Shown here piece after piece: positions 7,999-16,940 of a stretch of 64,000 nucleotides of DNA. The position numbers were made by a program, and so were the translations under genes. The first letter of the stretch is position 1. Each line of letters begins with the position of its first letter. Under the pieces are notes generated by a model. That model had not been told where the DNA came from. It worked only from the letters and a program-made list of their open reading frames with translations, and searched no databases. The stretch covers positions 6,657 through 70,656 of the forward strand of contig CAYNWH010000004.1 of assembly GCA_964400885.1 (NCBI GenBank), given 5' to 3'. The DNA is from CAYNWH01 sp964400885 (GTDB lineage: Bacteria; Patescibacteriota; Patescibacteriia; CAIXNZ01).

Positions 7999-9525
7999 AT
8001 GACAAACTTATTAGAAAAAATAATAAATAAAGATATTTTAAGGCTAATTTTAGCTATTTTTATCTTAGAACTATTTTCTCTAATCAGCTTTAAATTTGCC
8101 TGGCTTTCAGCCATCTTTTTTATTATTATTTTAATCATTGTTCTTTTGTTTTCTTTATATAAATTAGAATATGGGCTTTATATTGCTTTAGCTGAACTCA
8201 TGATCGGCTCCCAGGGATATTTATTTTATTTGAATATTGCTGATTTTAAAATTTCAATCCGGCTGGGTATTTTCTTGGTTGTCTTTTTTGTCTGGTTCTT
8301 CAAATATTTTAGGCCAAGGAAATATCTTAAATTGCCGGATAAAGGCCCTATTTACACGACTTTTATTATTTTTCTTATCTTTATCGGACTTGGAGTTATT
8401 AACGGTATTTTGCATAATAATGGTCTAAAAAATGTTTTTTTTGATTTTAATGGCTATTTATACTTTGGCTTGTTTTTTGTCTTTTTTGATGTCTTTATTG
8501 GTTTGAGGCAAATTATAAATTTTTTAAAAATTTTGTTTGCCACTTTGATTTATGTAGCTTTAAAAATTTTCCTCACCTTGTATTTATTTACTCATGGTTT
8601 TGAAACATTAATAAATTTATTTTATACCTGGATCAGAGATACAAGAGTAGGTGAAATTACCTGGGCAGGCAGCAACTTTTTCAGAATTTTCTTGCAATCC
8701 CAAATCTACAGCTTAATTATAATCTTTATCTGCTTAAGTTTAATTTTAAGCTTATTAATTACTCAGCAGGAAAAATTCAAACAAACACTCAAAAATAAAA
8801 ACTTTCTTTATCTTTTTTTAATTTTAATTCTAGCCCAAACTTCAATTCTAATCAGTTTTTCCCGCAGTTTTTGGTTTGGTGAATTAAGCGGCTTTGCCGT
8901 ATTATTGATTTATTTAAACTTTCTAAAGGGGAATAAATTTCTTAAAATATTGCAAATAATTGGTACTGCATTCTGTGCTGGAATATTAAGTATTATTTTA
9001 ATGATTTTTATTACCAATTTCCCAGTGCCCAAACCAACAGGTGCTTTTACTGCTTCAATGCTAGCTGACCGCTTTACCACAATTTCTGGTGAAGCTGCTG
9101 TTTCTAGCCGCTGGAATTTATTACCGATTTTACTGGAAAAAAACAAAAAAAATCTTATTTTAGGCAGTGGTTTTGGCACCACAGTCACTTACCAGACAGA
9201 AGATCCTCGCATTAAAAATGAACAAAATCCTGAAGGCTGGTACACAACATATACTTTCGAATGGGGTTATTTAGATACTATTACAGAAATAGGAATTTTA
9301 GGCCTTTTAGTTTATTTGATTTTTTTGGGCCAAATTTTATATTTAGGCTTTAAAAATCTTAGCCTAGCCAAATTTAAATTTCTAAATTTAGGATTCTTAA
9401 TTGGTTTAATTGTCCTTTTGGTTACTCATGCTTTCAGCCCTTATTTAAATCACCCTTTGGGTATTGGCTATCTTATGGCCACAGCTTCCATTTTCCAAAT
9501 AATAAATAATTATAAATTAAAATAA
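7999..9525 (+). CDS. O-antigen ligase/polymerase-like membrane protein
   Basis: 508 aa, about 11-12 hydrophobic segments, with a large extracytoplasmic loop at about residues 340-425 (starting near PVPKPTGAFTASMLADRF, including SSRWNLLPILLEKNKKNLILG and GSGFGTT), the usual layout of Wzy/WaaL family proteins. Such enzymes polymerise or ligate lipid-linked glycans outside the membrane, which fits the upstream flippase and transferases. Polymerase versus ligase cannot be decided. The ORF starts six bases after the divergent -35 box of RNA A and has no SD. Confidence 0.75.
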   Translation: MTNLLEKIINKDILRLILAIFILELFSLISFKFAWLSAIFFIIILIIVLLFSLYKLEYGLYIALAELMIGSQGYLFYLNIADFKISIRLGIFLVVFFVWFFKYFRPRKYLKLPDKGPIYTTFIIFLIFIGLGVINGILHNNGLKNVFFDFNGYLYFGLFFVFFDVFIGLRQIINFLKILFATLIYVALKIFLTLYLFTHGFETLINLFYTWIRDTRVGEITWAGSNFFRIFLQSQIYSLIIIFICLSLILSLLITQQEKFKQTLKNKNFLYLFLILILAQTSILISFSRSFWFGELSGFAVLLIYLNFLKGNKFLKILQIIGTAFCAGILSIILMIFITNFPVPKPTGAFTASMLADRFTTISGEAAVSSRWNLLPILLEKNKKNLILGSGFGTTVTYQTEDPRIKNEQNPEGWYTTYTFEWGYLDTITEIGILGLLVYLIFLGQILYLGFKNLSLAKFKFLNLGFLIGLIVLLVTHAFSPYLNHPLGIGYLMATASIFQIINNYKLK

Positions 9526-9583
9526 TTTAATATTTGTAGATTAGTAGCCAATTCGTAAATTTGTAGCTTATGTGGATAAAGAC

Positions 9584-9612
9584 TTGACTAGTTTTTAGGC
9601 CTCTGTTATTTT
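9584..9612 (+). promoter_or_regulatory. Promoter of greA
   Basis: TTGACT at 9584-9589, 17-nt spacer, TATTTT at 9607-9612; about 25-30 nt of AT-rich leader before the greA ATG. Confidence 0.6.
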
Positions 9613-9644
9613 ATATATTATATATTTAAAAATAATCATATAGT

Positions 9645-10109
9645 ATGTCAGACCAAAAATATCTAACTCCAGAAGGTTTAGAAAAAATCAAAAAAGAATT
9701 GGAATATTTAAAAACAGTCAAAAGAAAAGAAATCAGCCATAGAATTGAAGAAGCTATCAAGTTAGGCGATCTTTCAGAAAATGCTGAATATCATGAAGCT
9801 AAAGATGACCAAGGTTTCAATGAGGCCCGAGTCAGAGAATTAGAAAGTGTGCTTAATAGTGCCGTACTTATTAGTAATGAAAAATGCGCTAAAAATACTA
9901 TAGGCGTGGGCTGCACTATCAAAGTAAAATTTGATGGCAAAGAAAAAGAATTTACTATTGTCGGCCCTTCAGAATCTGACCCGCTTCAAGGACTAATCTC
10001 TAATGAATCGCCAATTGGCCAGGCTTTTATTGGCAAAAAAATAGGTGATATGGTAGAAGTTGAAGCGCCAGCTGGCAATATCAAATATAAAATCTTAAGA
10101 ATAAACTAA
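9645..10109 (+). CDS. greA: Transcription elongation factor GreA
   Basis: 154 aa, full length. The N-terminal coiled coil carries the GreA signature (YLTPEGLEKIKKELEYLK, then LGDLSENAEYHEAKDDQ with the acidic tip D/E residues). The C-terminal FKBP-like domain ends in GQAFIGKKIGDMVEVEAPAG. GreA enters the RNA polymerase secondary channel and stimulates cleavage of backtracked transcripts. Monocistronic: its own promoter and a terminator at 10141. Confidence 0.97.
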   Translation: MSDQKYLTPEGLEKIKKELEYLKTVKRKEISHRIEEAIKLGDLSENAEYHEAKDDQGFNEARVRELESVLNSAVLISNEKCAKNTIGVGCTIKVKFDGKEKEFTIVGPSESDPLQGLISNESPIGQAFIGKKIGDMVEVEAPAGNIKYKILRIN

Positions 10110-10140
10110 ATATAAAAATTTTTCCCTATAACTAAAAAAT

Positions 10141-10168
10141 TGCACTTTATTTAAAGGTGCATTTTTTT
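10141..10168 (+). terminator. Intrinsic terminator after greA
   Basis: TGCACTTT-ATTTA-AAGGTGCA hairpin followed by TTTTTTT, 31 nt after the greA stop. The T-tract merges into the -35 box of the lysS promoter. Confidence 0.85.
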
Positions 10169-10195
10169 GACCTTTTTGCTGAAATTAGGTAAAAT
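10167..10195 (+). promoter_or_regulatory. Promoter of lysS
   Basis: TTGACC at 10167-10172, 17-nt spacer, TAAAAT at 10190-10195. The -35 box sits in the T-tract of the greA terminator, the same packing seen in the small-RNA array. Confidence 0.7.
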
Positions 10196-10236
10196 ATAAA
10201 TAGGTTCAATTATACAATTTTAATTTTTTATAACAT

Positions 10237-11676
10237 ATGCCACAAGATGAAAAAAAAATACGTTTAGCTAAGCTAGAAAGAATCAAAGAGCAGGGGATTA
10301 ACCCTTATCCTTCAAAATATGATAAAAAAGATTCTTTGGCTGAGGCTTATCAGGCTAAACTTGGTACGAAAATTAAAACAGCAGGACGACTCATGACAAT
10401 CAGAGACATGGGCAAGCTTTGTTTTTGCCATCTCATGGACGAAACCCAAAAAATGCAAATCGTGCTAAAAAGTGATGAAATGAAAGAAAATGACTATAAA
10501 TGGTTTATTAAAAATCTAGACATGGGCGATTTCATAGGCGTGGAAGGTGAAATTTTTAAAACTAAAAAAGGAGAAATATCAATTTTAGTCAAAAACTATA
10601 CCTTATTGGCAAAAGCACTTTTACCTTTACCAGAGAAATGGCATGGTTTAAAAGATGAAGAAACCAGATTAAGAAAAAGGTATCTTGATTTTATTGCAAA
10701 TCCTGAATTAAAAGAAATGTTTTATCGCAAAGCTAAATTCTGGCAGGCTTGCCGTGATTTTATGTTAAAAAATAAATTTTTAGAAGTTGAAACTCCTGTA
10801 TTAGAAACTACAGCTGGCGGCGCTGACGCTGAACCATTTATTACTCATCATAATGCTTTGGATATTGATTTGTATTTAAGAATTTCCATGGGAGAATTAT
10901 GGCAAAAAAGGTTAATGGTTGCCGGTTTTGAAAAAACTTTTGAAATTGGCCGCCAGTTTCGCAATGAAGGCATGAGCAAAGAGCATTTGCAGGATTACAG
11001 CCAGATGGAGTGCTATTGGGCTTATGCTGATTATAAAGAAATGATGGAATTAATAGAAAAAATGTATAAATACATAATTAAGCAAACTTATAACAAAACT
11101 AAATTTGAAATAAATGGTTTTACTATAGATTTTGACCAGGAATGGAAAATAATTGATTATGTGGAAACAATTAAAACAGATTTTGATTTAGATGTGACTA
11201 AGGCGACAAAAGAAGCTTTGGTGAAAAAACTTAAAGATTTGAAAGTTGATTTTACATCTGATCTGCCAAAAGCTCGTTTAATAGATATTTTATGGAAACA
11301 AGTTAGGAAAACAATTGCCGGGCCAGCCTTTTTAATTAACCATCCGGTTGAAGTTTCACCATTAGCCAAAAGAGATCCTAAAGAGCCTGCCAAAGTTCAA
11401 AGATTTCAAATTATTATTGCCGGTTCTGAGATGGGTAATGGCTATTCTGAATTAAATGATCCTCTTGATCAGGCTGAAAGATTTAAAGAACAGGCAAAAA
11501 TGCGGGAAGCAGGGGATTTGGAAGCGCAAATGTATGATAAAGATTTTATTGAAGCCTTGGAATACGGCATGCCGCCCACTGCCGGCTTTGGTTTTTCTGA
11601 ACGTTTATTTTCTTTTCTGGAAAATAAAACAGCCCGCGAATGCCAACTTTTTCCATTAATGAAGCCCGAAAAATAA
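10237..11676 (+). CDS. lysS: Lysyl-tRNA synthetase, class II
   Basis: 479 aa. N-terminal OB-fold anticodon-binding domain (about 45-130: TAGRLMTIRDMGKLCFCHLMD), then the class II core: motif 2 in FRNEGMSKEHLQDYSQMECYW (split here as FRNEGMSK...QMECYW, about 244-264) and motif 3 region GMPPTAGFGFSERL near the C-terminus. Charges tRNA-Lys with lysine. Start ATG at 10237 has no SD. Monocistronic, convergent with purF. Confidence 0.93.
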   Translation: MPQDEKKIRLAKLERIKEQGINPYPSKYDKKDSLAEAYQAKLGTKIKTAGRLMTIRDMGKLCFCHLMDETQKMQIVLKSDEMKENDYKWFIKNLDMGDFIGVEGEIFKTKKGEISILVKNYTLLAKALLPLPEKWHGLKDEETRLRKRYLDFIANPELKEMFYRKAKFWQACRDFMLKNKFLEVETPVLETTAGGADAEPFITHHNALDIDLYLRISMGELWQKRLMVAGFEKTFEIGRQFRNEGMSKEHLQDYSQMECYWAYADYKEMMELIEKMYKYIIKQTYNKTKFEINGFTIDFDQEWKIIDYVETIKTDFDLDVTKATKEALVKKLKDLKVDFTSDLPKARLIDILWKQVRKTIAGPAFLINHPVEVSPLAKRDPKEPAKVQRFQIIIAGSEMGNGYSELNDPLDQAERFKEQAKMREAGDLEAQMYDKDFIEALEYGMPPTAGFGFSERLFSFLENKTARECQLFPLMKPEK

Positions 11677-11689
11677 TTATAGTCATTTG

Positions 11690-11760
11690 TAATTAGTCAT
11701 TAGGCATTGGTAATTTGAATTTTGTTGTTGACCAGACTAGACTTTGAATTATATAAATAA
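11690..11760. repeat. Phrase-like intergenic repeat
   Basis: Short reiterated phrases (gtcatttgtaatt, agtcattaggcattgg, taatttgaat) between lysS and the purF terminator. Same style as 184-281, 21198-21315 and 40185-40280. Confidence 0.4.
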
Positions 11761-11778
11761 AATTTGATTTAAAATAGA

Positions 11779-11816
11779 AAAGCCCCGCCCGGTCGTATGA
11801 CCTTGGGCGGGGCTTT
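11779..11816 (-). terminator. Intrinsic terminator of purF
   Basis: On the minus strand AAAGCCCCGCCC pairs with GGGCGGGGCTTT around a 14-nt loop, followed by TTCTATTTT. Four nt beyond the purF stop. Confidence 0.9.
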
Positions 11817-11819
11817 GGG

Positions 11820-13400
11820 TTAAGCGCAAGACATCTTGTGCTGGCAGTGATCCACTGGAATTGGGTAATTTCCAGTAAAACATGCATCGCAGAGTTCAGA
11901 TGGCTTAAGACCAAGTACCCCCGCTGTTATTTGTTTGGCCTCATCAACTGGCAAATAGCCCAGATTATCAGCGCCGATTTCCTGCCTGATGGCTTCGATA
12001 AGCGCTTCCTGGCTAATTTCCTGGTCAGGATTTGCAACCTTAAGCTGTTGCTCAATTCGCCAAGCAATGAGATTCTCTTTTTCATAGGTGTCGATCCCCA
12101 TATAGCAAGGGAACTTGTAAGGCGGCGCGCTGACTAGCCAAGCTATTTTGATTTTGTGGGCGAGGTGCGGATAATATTCCTGAATGAGTTCTCTGATCGC
12201 CTGGATGATTATCCTGGCCACAGTACCGCGAACCAGAGAATCATCAACAATGATTATCCAAACAGTCTCCATGATAGTGGCAAAATACTCGATCTTGTCA
12301 GCGATTTGCGGCAACAAGTAGTAATACTTGAGCCGGTTTACCGCCTCTCGATCAAGCTGCTCAGCCTCTAAAAAAGAACGACCCATATGAGGGTCTTTGG
12401 GTAGAGCATTGTCATAGCAGCCTTGGCCAGGCAAATTGATGGCTTGGGCAAAGCTATAGCCTAAAGCTGCGCCTTGGCCTGATTCCATCATGGAGATTAT
12501 CAGCCCGGGCAAAGGATGATGGCGAAACAAAGCTTGGCCATAACGATCCCTGATTTTCTTAACCTTAGGATTTTGAATGGCCATCAGGTAGATGTAGCAA
12601 AAGATGCAGATCGCCAACCTGGATTTTTTAGGCGGCTTATGACGGATCAATTCCGGAGAGCCGATTTTGGCCTCAATGATCTCTCCTGGTTCAACTTCTC
12701 CTAGATGCTTGGCCTGAAGCAGATGCCAGGCGCAAGGCTCGGATGCGAAATAGAAGTAATTATCATCTTCTCCGATTTCCAAAGGCCTAAAACCTTTTTT
12801 ATCGCGAAAAGCAATAATTCCTTCTTTTGTTAAAAGCAAACAGGAGTAAGCACCTTTCATTTTGGTCATGGCTTTTCTGACTGCCTCAAGCAGGGACATG
12901 TTTTCATACTCTGCATAATACATGATGAGGACCAAAATGACTTCAGTGTCTGACTGGCCTTTAAATTCCAGCCCCAAATCATTACGCAACCAATTTTTCA
13001 ATTCCTGAGCATTCGTGAGATTGCCATTATGCACAATGGCAGCATCACCAATCCTAAGTGAACGTCGAAAAAAAGGCTGCGCATTTTTTTTCCAGGCATT
13101 ACCTCTAAATCTTCCCAGTTGAAACTGAAGCTTATCTTGTTTGGTTACGCCAGTTCCAGTTGTAGAGTAACGATTTTGAGTTAAAGCCGCATACCCGTCC
13201 AAATTCAGAACCTTTTCTGCTGGCAAGGCTGCGATAACTGGGCCTAAACCCTTAAGGGTTTCTATCCCATTATCATCGCAAACAGATATACCAGCACTTT
13301 CTTCTCCCCGATGCTGCTCGTGCAACAAGAGATCGTAAGCAATAGGGCCAATAGGTCCTAACTGCTTGCTTTTGGTCACCACCCCAGTAATCCCACACAT
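11820..13400 (-). CDS. purF: Amidophosphoribosyltransferase (PurF)
   Basis: 526 aa. Mature-type N-terminus MCGITGV puts the Ntn glutaminase nucleophile Cys at position 2; RYSTTG and HNGNLTN follow in the glutaminase domain. The phosphoribosyltransferase domain has the PRPP loop VDDSLVRGT (about 377-385), and CDACFTGNYP lies near the C-terminus. The reaction makes 5-phosphoribosylamine from PRPP and glutamine, the first step of purine synthesis. No other purine gene is in the window. Strong SD AAGGAGG, own promoter (13445-13473) and own terminator. Codons look GC-richer than those of the neighbouring lysS and serS. Confidence 0.9.
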   Translation of the reverse strand: MCGITGVVTKSKQLGPIGPIAYDLLLHEQHRGEESAGISVCDDNGIETLKGLGPVIAALPAEKVLNLDGYAALTQNRYSTTGTGVTKQDKLQFQLGRFRGNAWKKNAQPFFRRSLRIGDAAIVHNGNLTNAQELKNWLRNDLGLEFKGQSDTEVILVLIMYYAEYENMSLLEAVRKAMTKMKGAYSCLLLTKEGIIAFRDKKGFRPLEIGEDDNYFYFASEPCAWHLLQAKHLGEVEPGEIIEAKIGSPELIRHKPPKKSRLAICIFCYIYLMAIQNPKVKKIRDRYGQALFRHHPLPGLIISMMESGQGAALGYSFAQAINLPGQGCYDNALPKDPHMGRSFLEAEQLDREAVNRLKYYYLLPQIADKIEYFATIMETVWIIIVDDSLVRGTVARIIIQAIRELIQEYYPHLAHKIKIAWLVSAPPYKFPCYMGIDTYEKENLIAWRIEQQLKVANPDQEISQEALIEAIRQEIGADNLGYLPVDEAKQITAGVLGLKPSELCDACFTGNYPIPVDHCQHKMSCA

Positions 13401-13444
13401 TATTTTTTCCTCCTTAAATTTGGTTGTTTGTAAAGAACGCTTTA

Positions 13445-13473
13445 AGCTTATAAAATCTTGCTCAAACTGTCAA
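13445..13473 (-). promoter_or_regulatory. Promoter of purF
   Basis: Minus strand: TTGACA (13468-13473), 17-nt spacer, TAAGCT (13445-13450). The leader of about 35 nt carries AAGGAGG seven nt before the ATG. Confidence 0.7.
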
Positions 13474-13598
13474 TTTTTGCTAAACTTTGTATAGATTATA
13501 GCGTTTTAGATTTTTAGCGTTTTAGTTAAATTAGCAGGTCAGTGGAATATAACTAGAACTCTAAAACACTAAAATTCTAAAAATCTAAATATAAAAAT

Positions 13599-14900
13599 AT
13601 GCTCGACATTAACTTTATCAAAGAAAACCTTAAAGCCTTAGAAAAAGTTACTCAAGAAAAAGGCCTAAAAATTGATTATAAAAAACTGCTTAAACTTGAT
13701 GAAAAAAGGCGAAAAATCATTCAAGAAATTGACCAATTGCGCCAAAAAAGGAATGCCAATGCCAATCTGCTTAAAGACCCCAAAAAAAGATCAGAAAAAT
13801 TAATTAAAGAAGGCAAAACCTTAAAGGATAAAATAACTGCCTTGGAAGATGAATTTAATAAAGTAAAAGCAGCATTTGATAGTATAATGCTTACAGTACC
13901 CAATATAATTTCTGAGGATACGCCTATTGGCAAAGATTCAGAAGATAATAAGCCAATAGCTAAGTGGGGTAAATTGCCAAAATTTAATTTTGAGATTAAA
14001 GATCACATCCAGCTGGGTAAGGATTTGGATATTTTAGATTTGGATAGGGGAGTCAAAGTTTCTGGTTTTCGCGGCTATTATTTGAAAAATGATGGTGCAC
14101 GCATGCACATGGCAGTCTTGCAATATGCTTTTAATAAATTAGTCGCTAAAGGATTTAAACCTTTTATAACGCCGACTCTAGTCAAAGAAATGGCTTTTAT
14201 CGGCAGCGGCCATTTTCCTTTTGGCAAAGAAGAAGTTTATCAAATCGGCAACCCAGGCAAATTAGATAGCGGTGAGGAAATTAAAGAACCTTTATATTTG
14301 GCAGGCACTTCAGAACCAGCGCTTTTAGCTTACCATGCTAATGAGACTTTAAATGAAGAAGAACTGCCTTTAAAATATTGCGGCTTTTCTGCTTGCTACC
14401 GCAGTGAAGTTGGCAGTTATGGCAAAGATACAAAAGGCTTATACCGTCTTCATGAATTTATGAAAATAGAACAGGTAGTTATTTGCCAGGCTGATATCAA
14501 GCTGGGATTAAAACTGCTTGAAGAATTACGCCAAATTGCTGAAGAAATTTTACAAGATTTAAAATTACCTTATCAAGTAATCGCTGTTTGCACTGGCGAT
14601 ATGGGCGCTGGTAAATATAAAATGTATGATATTGAAACCTGGATGCCATCCAGAAATGCTTACAGTGAAACGCATTCTGATTCATTTTTAACAGACTGGC
14701 AGGCCAGACGCTTAAATTTAAAATATAAAAACAGGGCAGGGGAGAGCCAATATGCTTTTACCTTAAATAATACTGCATTAGCTTCACCTAGAATTCTTAT
14801 TGCTCTTTGGGAAAATTATCAAAATGCTGACGGCAGTATTACGATTCCGGAAATCTTACGACCTTATTTAGGTAATCAGGAAAAAATCAGTAAAAAATAA
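13599..14900 (+). CDS. serS: Seryl-tRNA synthetase
   Basis: 433 aa, normal length. N-terminal tRNA-binding coiled coil (about 25-105, rich in Lys/Glu), then the class II catalytic domain with PTLVKEMAFIGSGHFPFGKEE, LAGTSEPALLAYHANE, FRSEVG-like CYRSEVGSYGKDTKGLYRLHEF (motif 2, CYRSEVGSYGKD) and motif 3 TLNNTALASPRILIALWENY. Attaches serine to tRNA-Ser and tRNA-Sec types. No SD; the upstream spacer is made of ctaaaa-type phrases. Confidence 0.96.
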   Translation: MLDINFIKENLKALEKVTQEKGLKIDYKKLLKLDEKRRKIIQEIDQLRQKRNANANLLKDPKKRSEKLIKEGKTLKDKITALEDEFNKVKAAFDSIMLTVPNIISEDTPIGKDSEDNKPIAKWGKLPKFNFEIKDHIQLGKDLDILDLDRGVKVSGFRGYYLKNDGARMHMAVLQYAFNKLVAKGFKPFITPTLVKEMAFIGSGHFPFGKEEVYQIGNPGKLDSGEEIKEPLYLAGTSEPALLAYHANETLNEEELPLKYCGFSACYRSEVGSYGKDTKGLYRLHEFMKIEQVVICQADIKLGLKLLEELRQIAEEILQDLKLPYQVIAVCTGDMGAGKYKMYDIETWMPSRNAYSETHSDSFLTDWQARRLNLKYKNRAGESQYAFTLNNTALASPRILIALWENYQNADGSITIPEILRPYLGNQEKISKK

Positions 14901-14949
14901 TAATTTCCATACTAGATTAAAAAATTACTCAAGCTAATCTCTTTTTATA

Positions 14950-15888
14950 ATGAAAAAGTATTTATCAATAGGCCTGTTTAAAAATAAAAAAAAGAGAAAT
15001 AACCCTTTAATTTCTAAAAAATATAAGCTAGAAAGAACCGTTCGTTATCGTAATCCCTTGAGAATTACAAAAAGCCTGTTCAAATTTAAACTTTTTCGCG
15101 TCATAAATATTATCTTGCTTATAGCTATTTTAGGAGGGCTATATTTTTTTCTTTTTTCTAATTTTTATGATATTACAAATATTGAAATCCAGGGCAACCA
15201 GATCATTTCCACTGATGACCTTTTGGATATAACTAATGATTTTCTAGCTAATAACAGATTTTTCATTTTAAAAAATAGAAATATTTTTCTTTTTAACCGC
15301 AATAGCCTTAAAAAGAAAATAAACCAGGTTATTCTTTTAGATGATTTAAAAATAGAGAAAATATTGCCTAATACCATTAGACTTACTTTAAAAGAAAAAG
15401 AAGCGGCTTTAAAATGGCTAACTGATAATCAGGAATATTTAATTGACAAGCAGGGAATAATAATCAAACGATTTTATAAATTAAGTACACCTAAAATTTT
15501 TCAAATTGCTCAGCCAGAAAATCCACCCCAAGAGTTAGAGCAGGAAAATGTGATAAAAGTTACAAATTCAGCTAGTCAATCAGTAAACCTCGGTGATCAG
15601 GTTTTAAAATCAGAAGATATTGATTTTATTTTAAATTTAATTAAAGAAGCAGAAAAAATAGACTATTTAAAAATTTCAAACATATCTGTGCCTAATATTT
15701 TTCCTCAATATCTTCTAATAGACGCTGAAAGCGGCTGGAAAATCTATTTTAATTTGTCTGATTCATTAAAAAATCAATTAAACCGCTTGGATATATTAAT
15801 TAGTGAAAAAATCAAAAAAGAAAATTTAAGCGCAGTTGATTATATAGATTTAAGACTAGGAGAAAGCGTTTATTATAAAATGAAATAA
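14950..15888 (+). CDS. ftsQ: Cell division protein FtsQ/DivIB-like
   Basis: 312 aa: basic cytoplasmic N-terminus of about 45 residues, one membrane helix (about 52-73), then a POTRA domain (about 75-145: ITNIEIQGNQIISTDDLLDI) and an FtsQ-type beta domain. This is the topology of FtsQ/DivIB, a bitopic scaffold of the division complex. It stands alone with serS rather than in a dcw cluster. Gene ends in a region shared with the convergent Zn-ribbon gene. Confidence 0.8.
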   Translation: MKKYLSIGLFKNKKKRNNPLISKKYKLERTVRYRNPLRITKSLFKFKLFRVINIILLIAILGGLYFFLFSNFYDITNIEIQGNQIISTDDLLDITNDFLANNRFFILKNRNIFLFNRNSLKKKINQVILLDDLKIEKILPNTIRLTLKEKEAALKWLTDNQEYLIDKQGIIIKRFYKLSTPKIFQIAQPENPPQELEQENVIKVTNSASQSVNLGDQVLKSEDIDFILNLIKEAEKIDYLKISNISVPNIFPQYLLIDAESGWKIYFNLSDSLKNQLNRLDILISEKIKKENLSAVDYIDLRLGESVYYKMK

Positions 15889-15922
15889 TAAAAAAGCCCC
15901 TACACCGTCTGGGGCGTAGGGG
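15889..15922 (-). terminator. Terminator overlapping the end of the Zn-ribbon gene
   Basis: Minus strand: CCCCTACGCC-CCAGAC-GGTGTAGGGG then CTTTTTT. The 10-bp stem includes the last codons and the TAG stop of the gene at 15900-16073. Confidence 0.9.
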
Positions 15923-16073
15923 TAATAACTGGCAGAGCAAGCACATCCCAGCGCTTGAGTTGCTCGACAATATGTATGTCTTTGCATCTCCTACACTGGA
16001 CCCGCTCGTCATTGGAATAGATTTTCATCGGATTTCCACAGCAAGGGCAGCGGATCACTATCTCTGTTGCCAT
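15900..16073 (-). CDS. 57-aa zinc-ribbon protein
   Basis: A short gene: MATEIVIRCPCCGNPMK at the N-terminus, CRRC around residue 31, ending PTPQTV. The CPCC...CRRC pairs should bind one zinc ion as a single ribbon. Function unknown. It has a strong SD (AAGGAGG, 6 nt before ATG), a near-perfect promoter at 16103-16131, and its stop lies inside the terminator stem. It belongs to the class of monocistronic SD-driven genes in this window, and its codons are GC-richer than those of ftsQ next to it. Confidence 0.8.
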   Translation of the reverse strand: MATEIVIRCPCCGNPMKIYSNDERVQCRRCKDIHIVEQLKRWDVLALPVITPTPQTV

Positions 16074-16102
16074 AAGTTACCTCCTTAAATTTAAGATATT
16101 AA

Positions 16103-16131
16103 AGTATACCACATAAATTATACTTTGTCAA
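16103..16131 (-). promoter_or_regulatory. Promoter of the Zn-ribbon gene
   Basis: Minus strand: TTGACA (16126-16131), 17-nt spacer, TATACT (16103-16108). Confidence 0.85.
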
Positions 16132-16542
16132 TGGTCAAATAAGACAAATTAAGCATTAAAATGACAAAAAATAGCTAATTTTAGCTATTTTTTGTCGATT
16201 TAAATATGCATAAATAATACAAAAACGACAAATTTTAACAATATTTAATTAAATTAAAGGTAAATTAGAGACATTAAATATATAAACCTATAATTATATA
16301 AATAGGAAAATAATAAGTTCAAAATAAATAAATTTGAATAAATATAAAAATTAAAAATTTTAGAAAAAATCCAGTATAGTAATAAAAAGAATAAATAATG
16401 AAAGGCTAGATGACCAACATTATTATACCTAAGCCTTATTTCTATCTATTTATGCGTCGTATAAGATATATTGTGCGTCGCCATATTATTAGTAAAAATG
16501 GCTATAAATACCACTCCTCTACCAGACTCCAAGTAAAAAATC
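16132..16542. other. 411-nt gene-free AT-rich spacer
   Basis: No ORF, tRNA or promoter stands out. It contains a long perfect palindrome at 16163-16196 (GACAAAAAATAGCTA and its complement around a short centre), which could terminate on either strand. At 16452-16461 there is ATGCGTCGTA, related to the 15-bp repeats at 16924 and 18316, and a second GTGCGTCG follows at 16473. Otherwise nothing recognisable. Confidence 0.5.
16163..16196. terminator. AT-rich palindrome, possible bidirectional terminator
   Basis: Perfect inverted repeat of about 15 bp arms, GACAAAAAATAGCTA / TAGCTATTTTTTGTC. The arms carry the T-run inside the stem, so terminator function is uncertain. Confidence 0.4.
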
Positions 16543-16926
16543 CTATAAAAAATACTGGCCTAATTCCTGATCTTTTTTAAACCTAGCAACATTCTTATTA
16601 ACTTGCTTATAAAAGCCGGGATAATGGCTTCTAGTGATAATTCTCCCCTTGTAGAGCTGCTTATAGGGCTTTTTCTGGTGATGGGCTATCTCATGAGCTA
16701 AAATGCGTAAAATTGAGTTAATACTCTTAGGCTGGCGTTTTTTAGGCGTTAAGATATCAATGGCTATTACTTTTGTCTTTAAATTAGTATAACCTACTGA
16801 AAAATTCCTAGCTGTATTAACTGGTGCTTGGCGATTCATAACTCTAAATGTAAAGCCTGTAACTTTTAAGCATTTACAGGCTTTAATGAAAATATCTTCA
16901 ATTTTTATTAAATGCAAATTATTCAT
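16543..16926 (-). CDS. SprT-like zinc metallopeptidase
   Basis: 127 aa. Central helix with LAHEIAHH (about 86-93), the HExxH zinc-binding motif, and a basic C-terminal part with HYPGFYKQVNKNVARF where a third zinc ligand could lie. This is the SprT/WSS-like minimal metallopeptidase layout. Substrate unknown. It is last in a minus-strand series of envelope genes, 14 nt after the C39-type gene, and its ATG sits inside the 15-bp repeat TACGACACATG-type element instead of behind an SD. Confidence 0.65.
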   Translation of the reverse strand: MNNLHLIKIEDIFIKACKCLKVTGFTFRVMNRQAPVNTARNFSVGYTNLKTKVIAIDILTPKKRQPKSINSILRILAHEIAHHQKKPYKQLYKGRIITRSHYPGFYKQVNKNVARFKKDQELGQYFL

Positions 16927-16938
16927 GTGTCGTAAAAT
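16924..16938. repeat. 15-bp repeat, copy 1
   Basis: CATGTGTCGTAAAAT, identical to 18316-18330. Here its first three bases are the start codon (minus strand) of the SprT-like gene. Confidence 0.7.
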
Positions 16939-16940
16939 TG

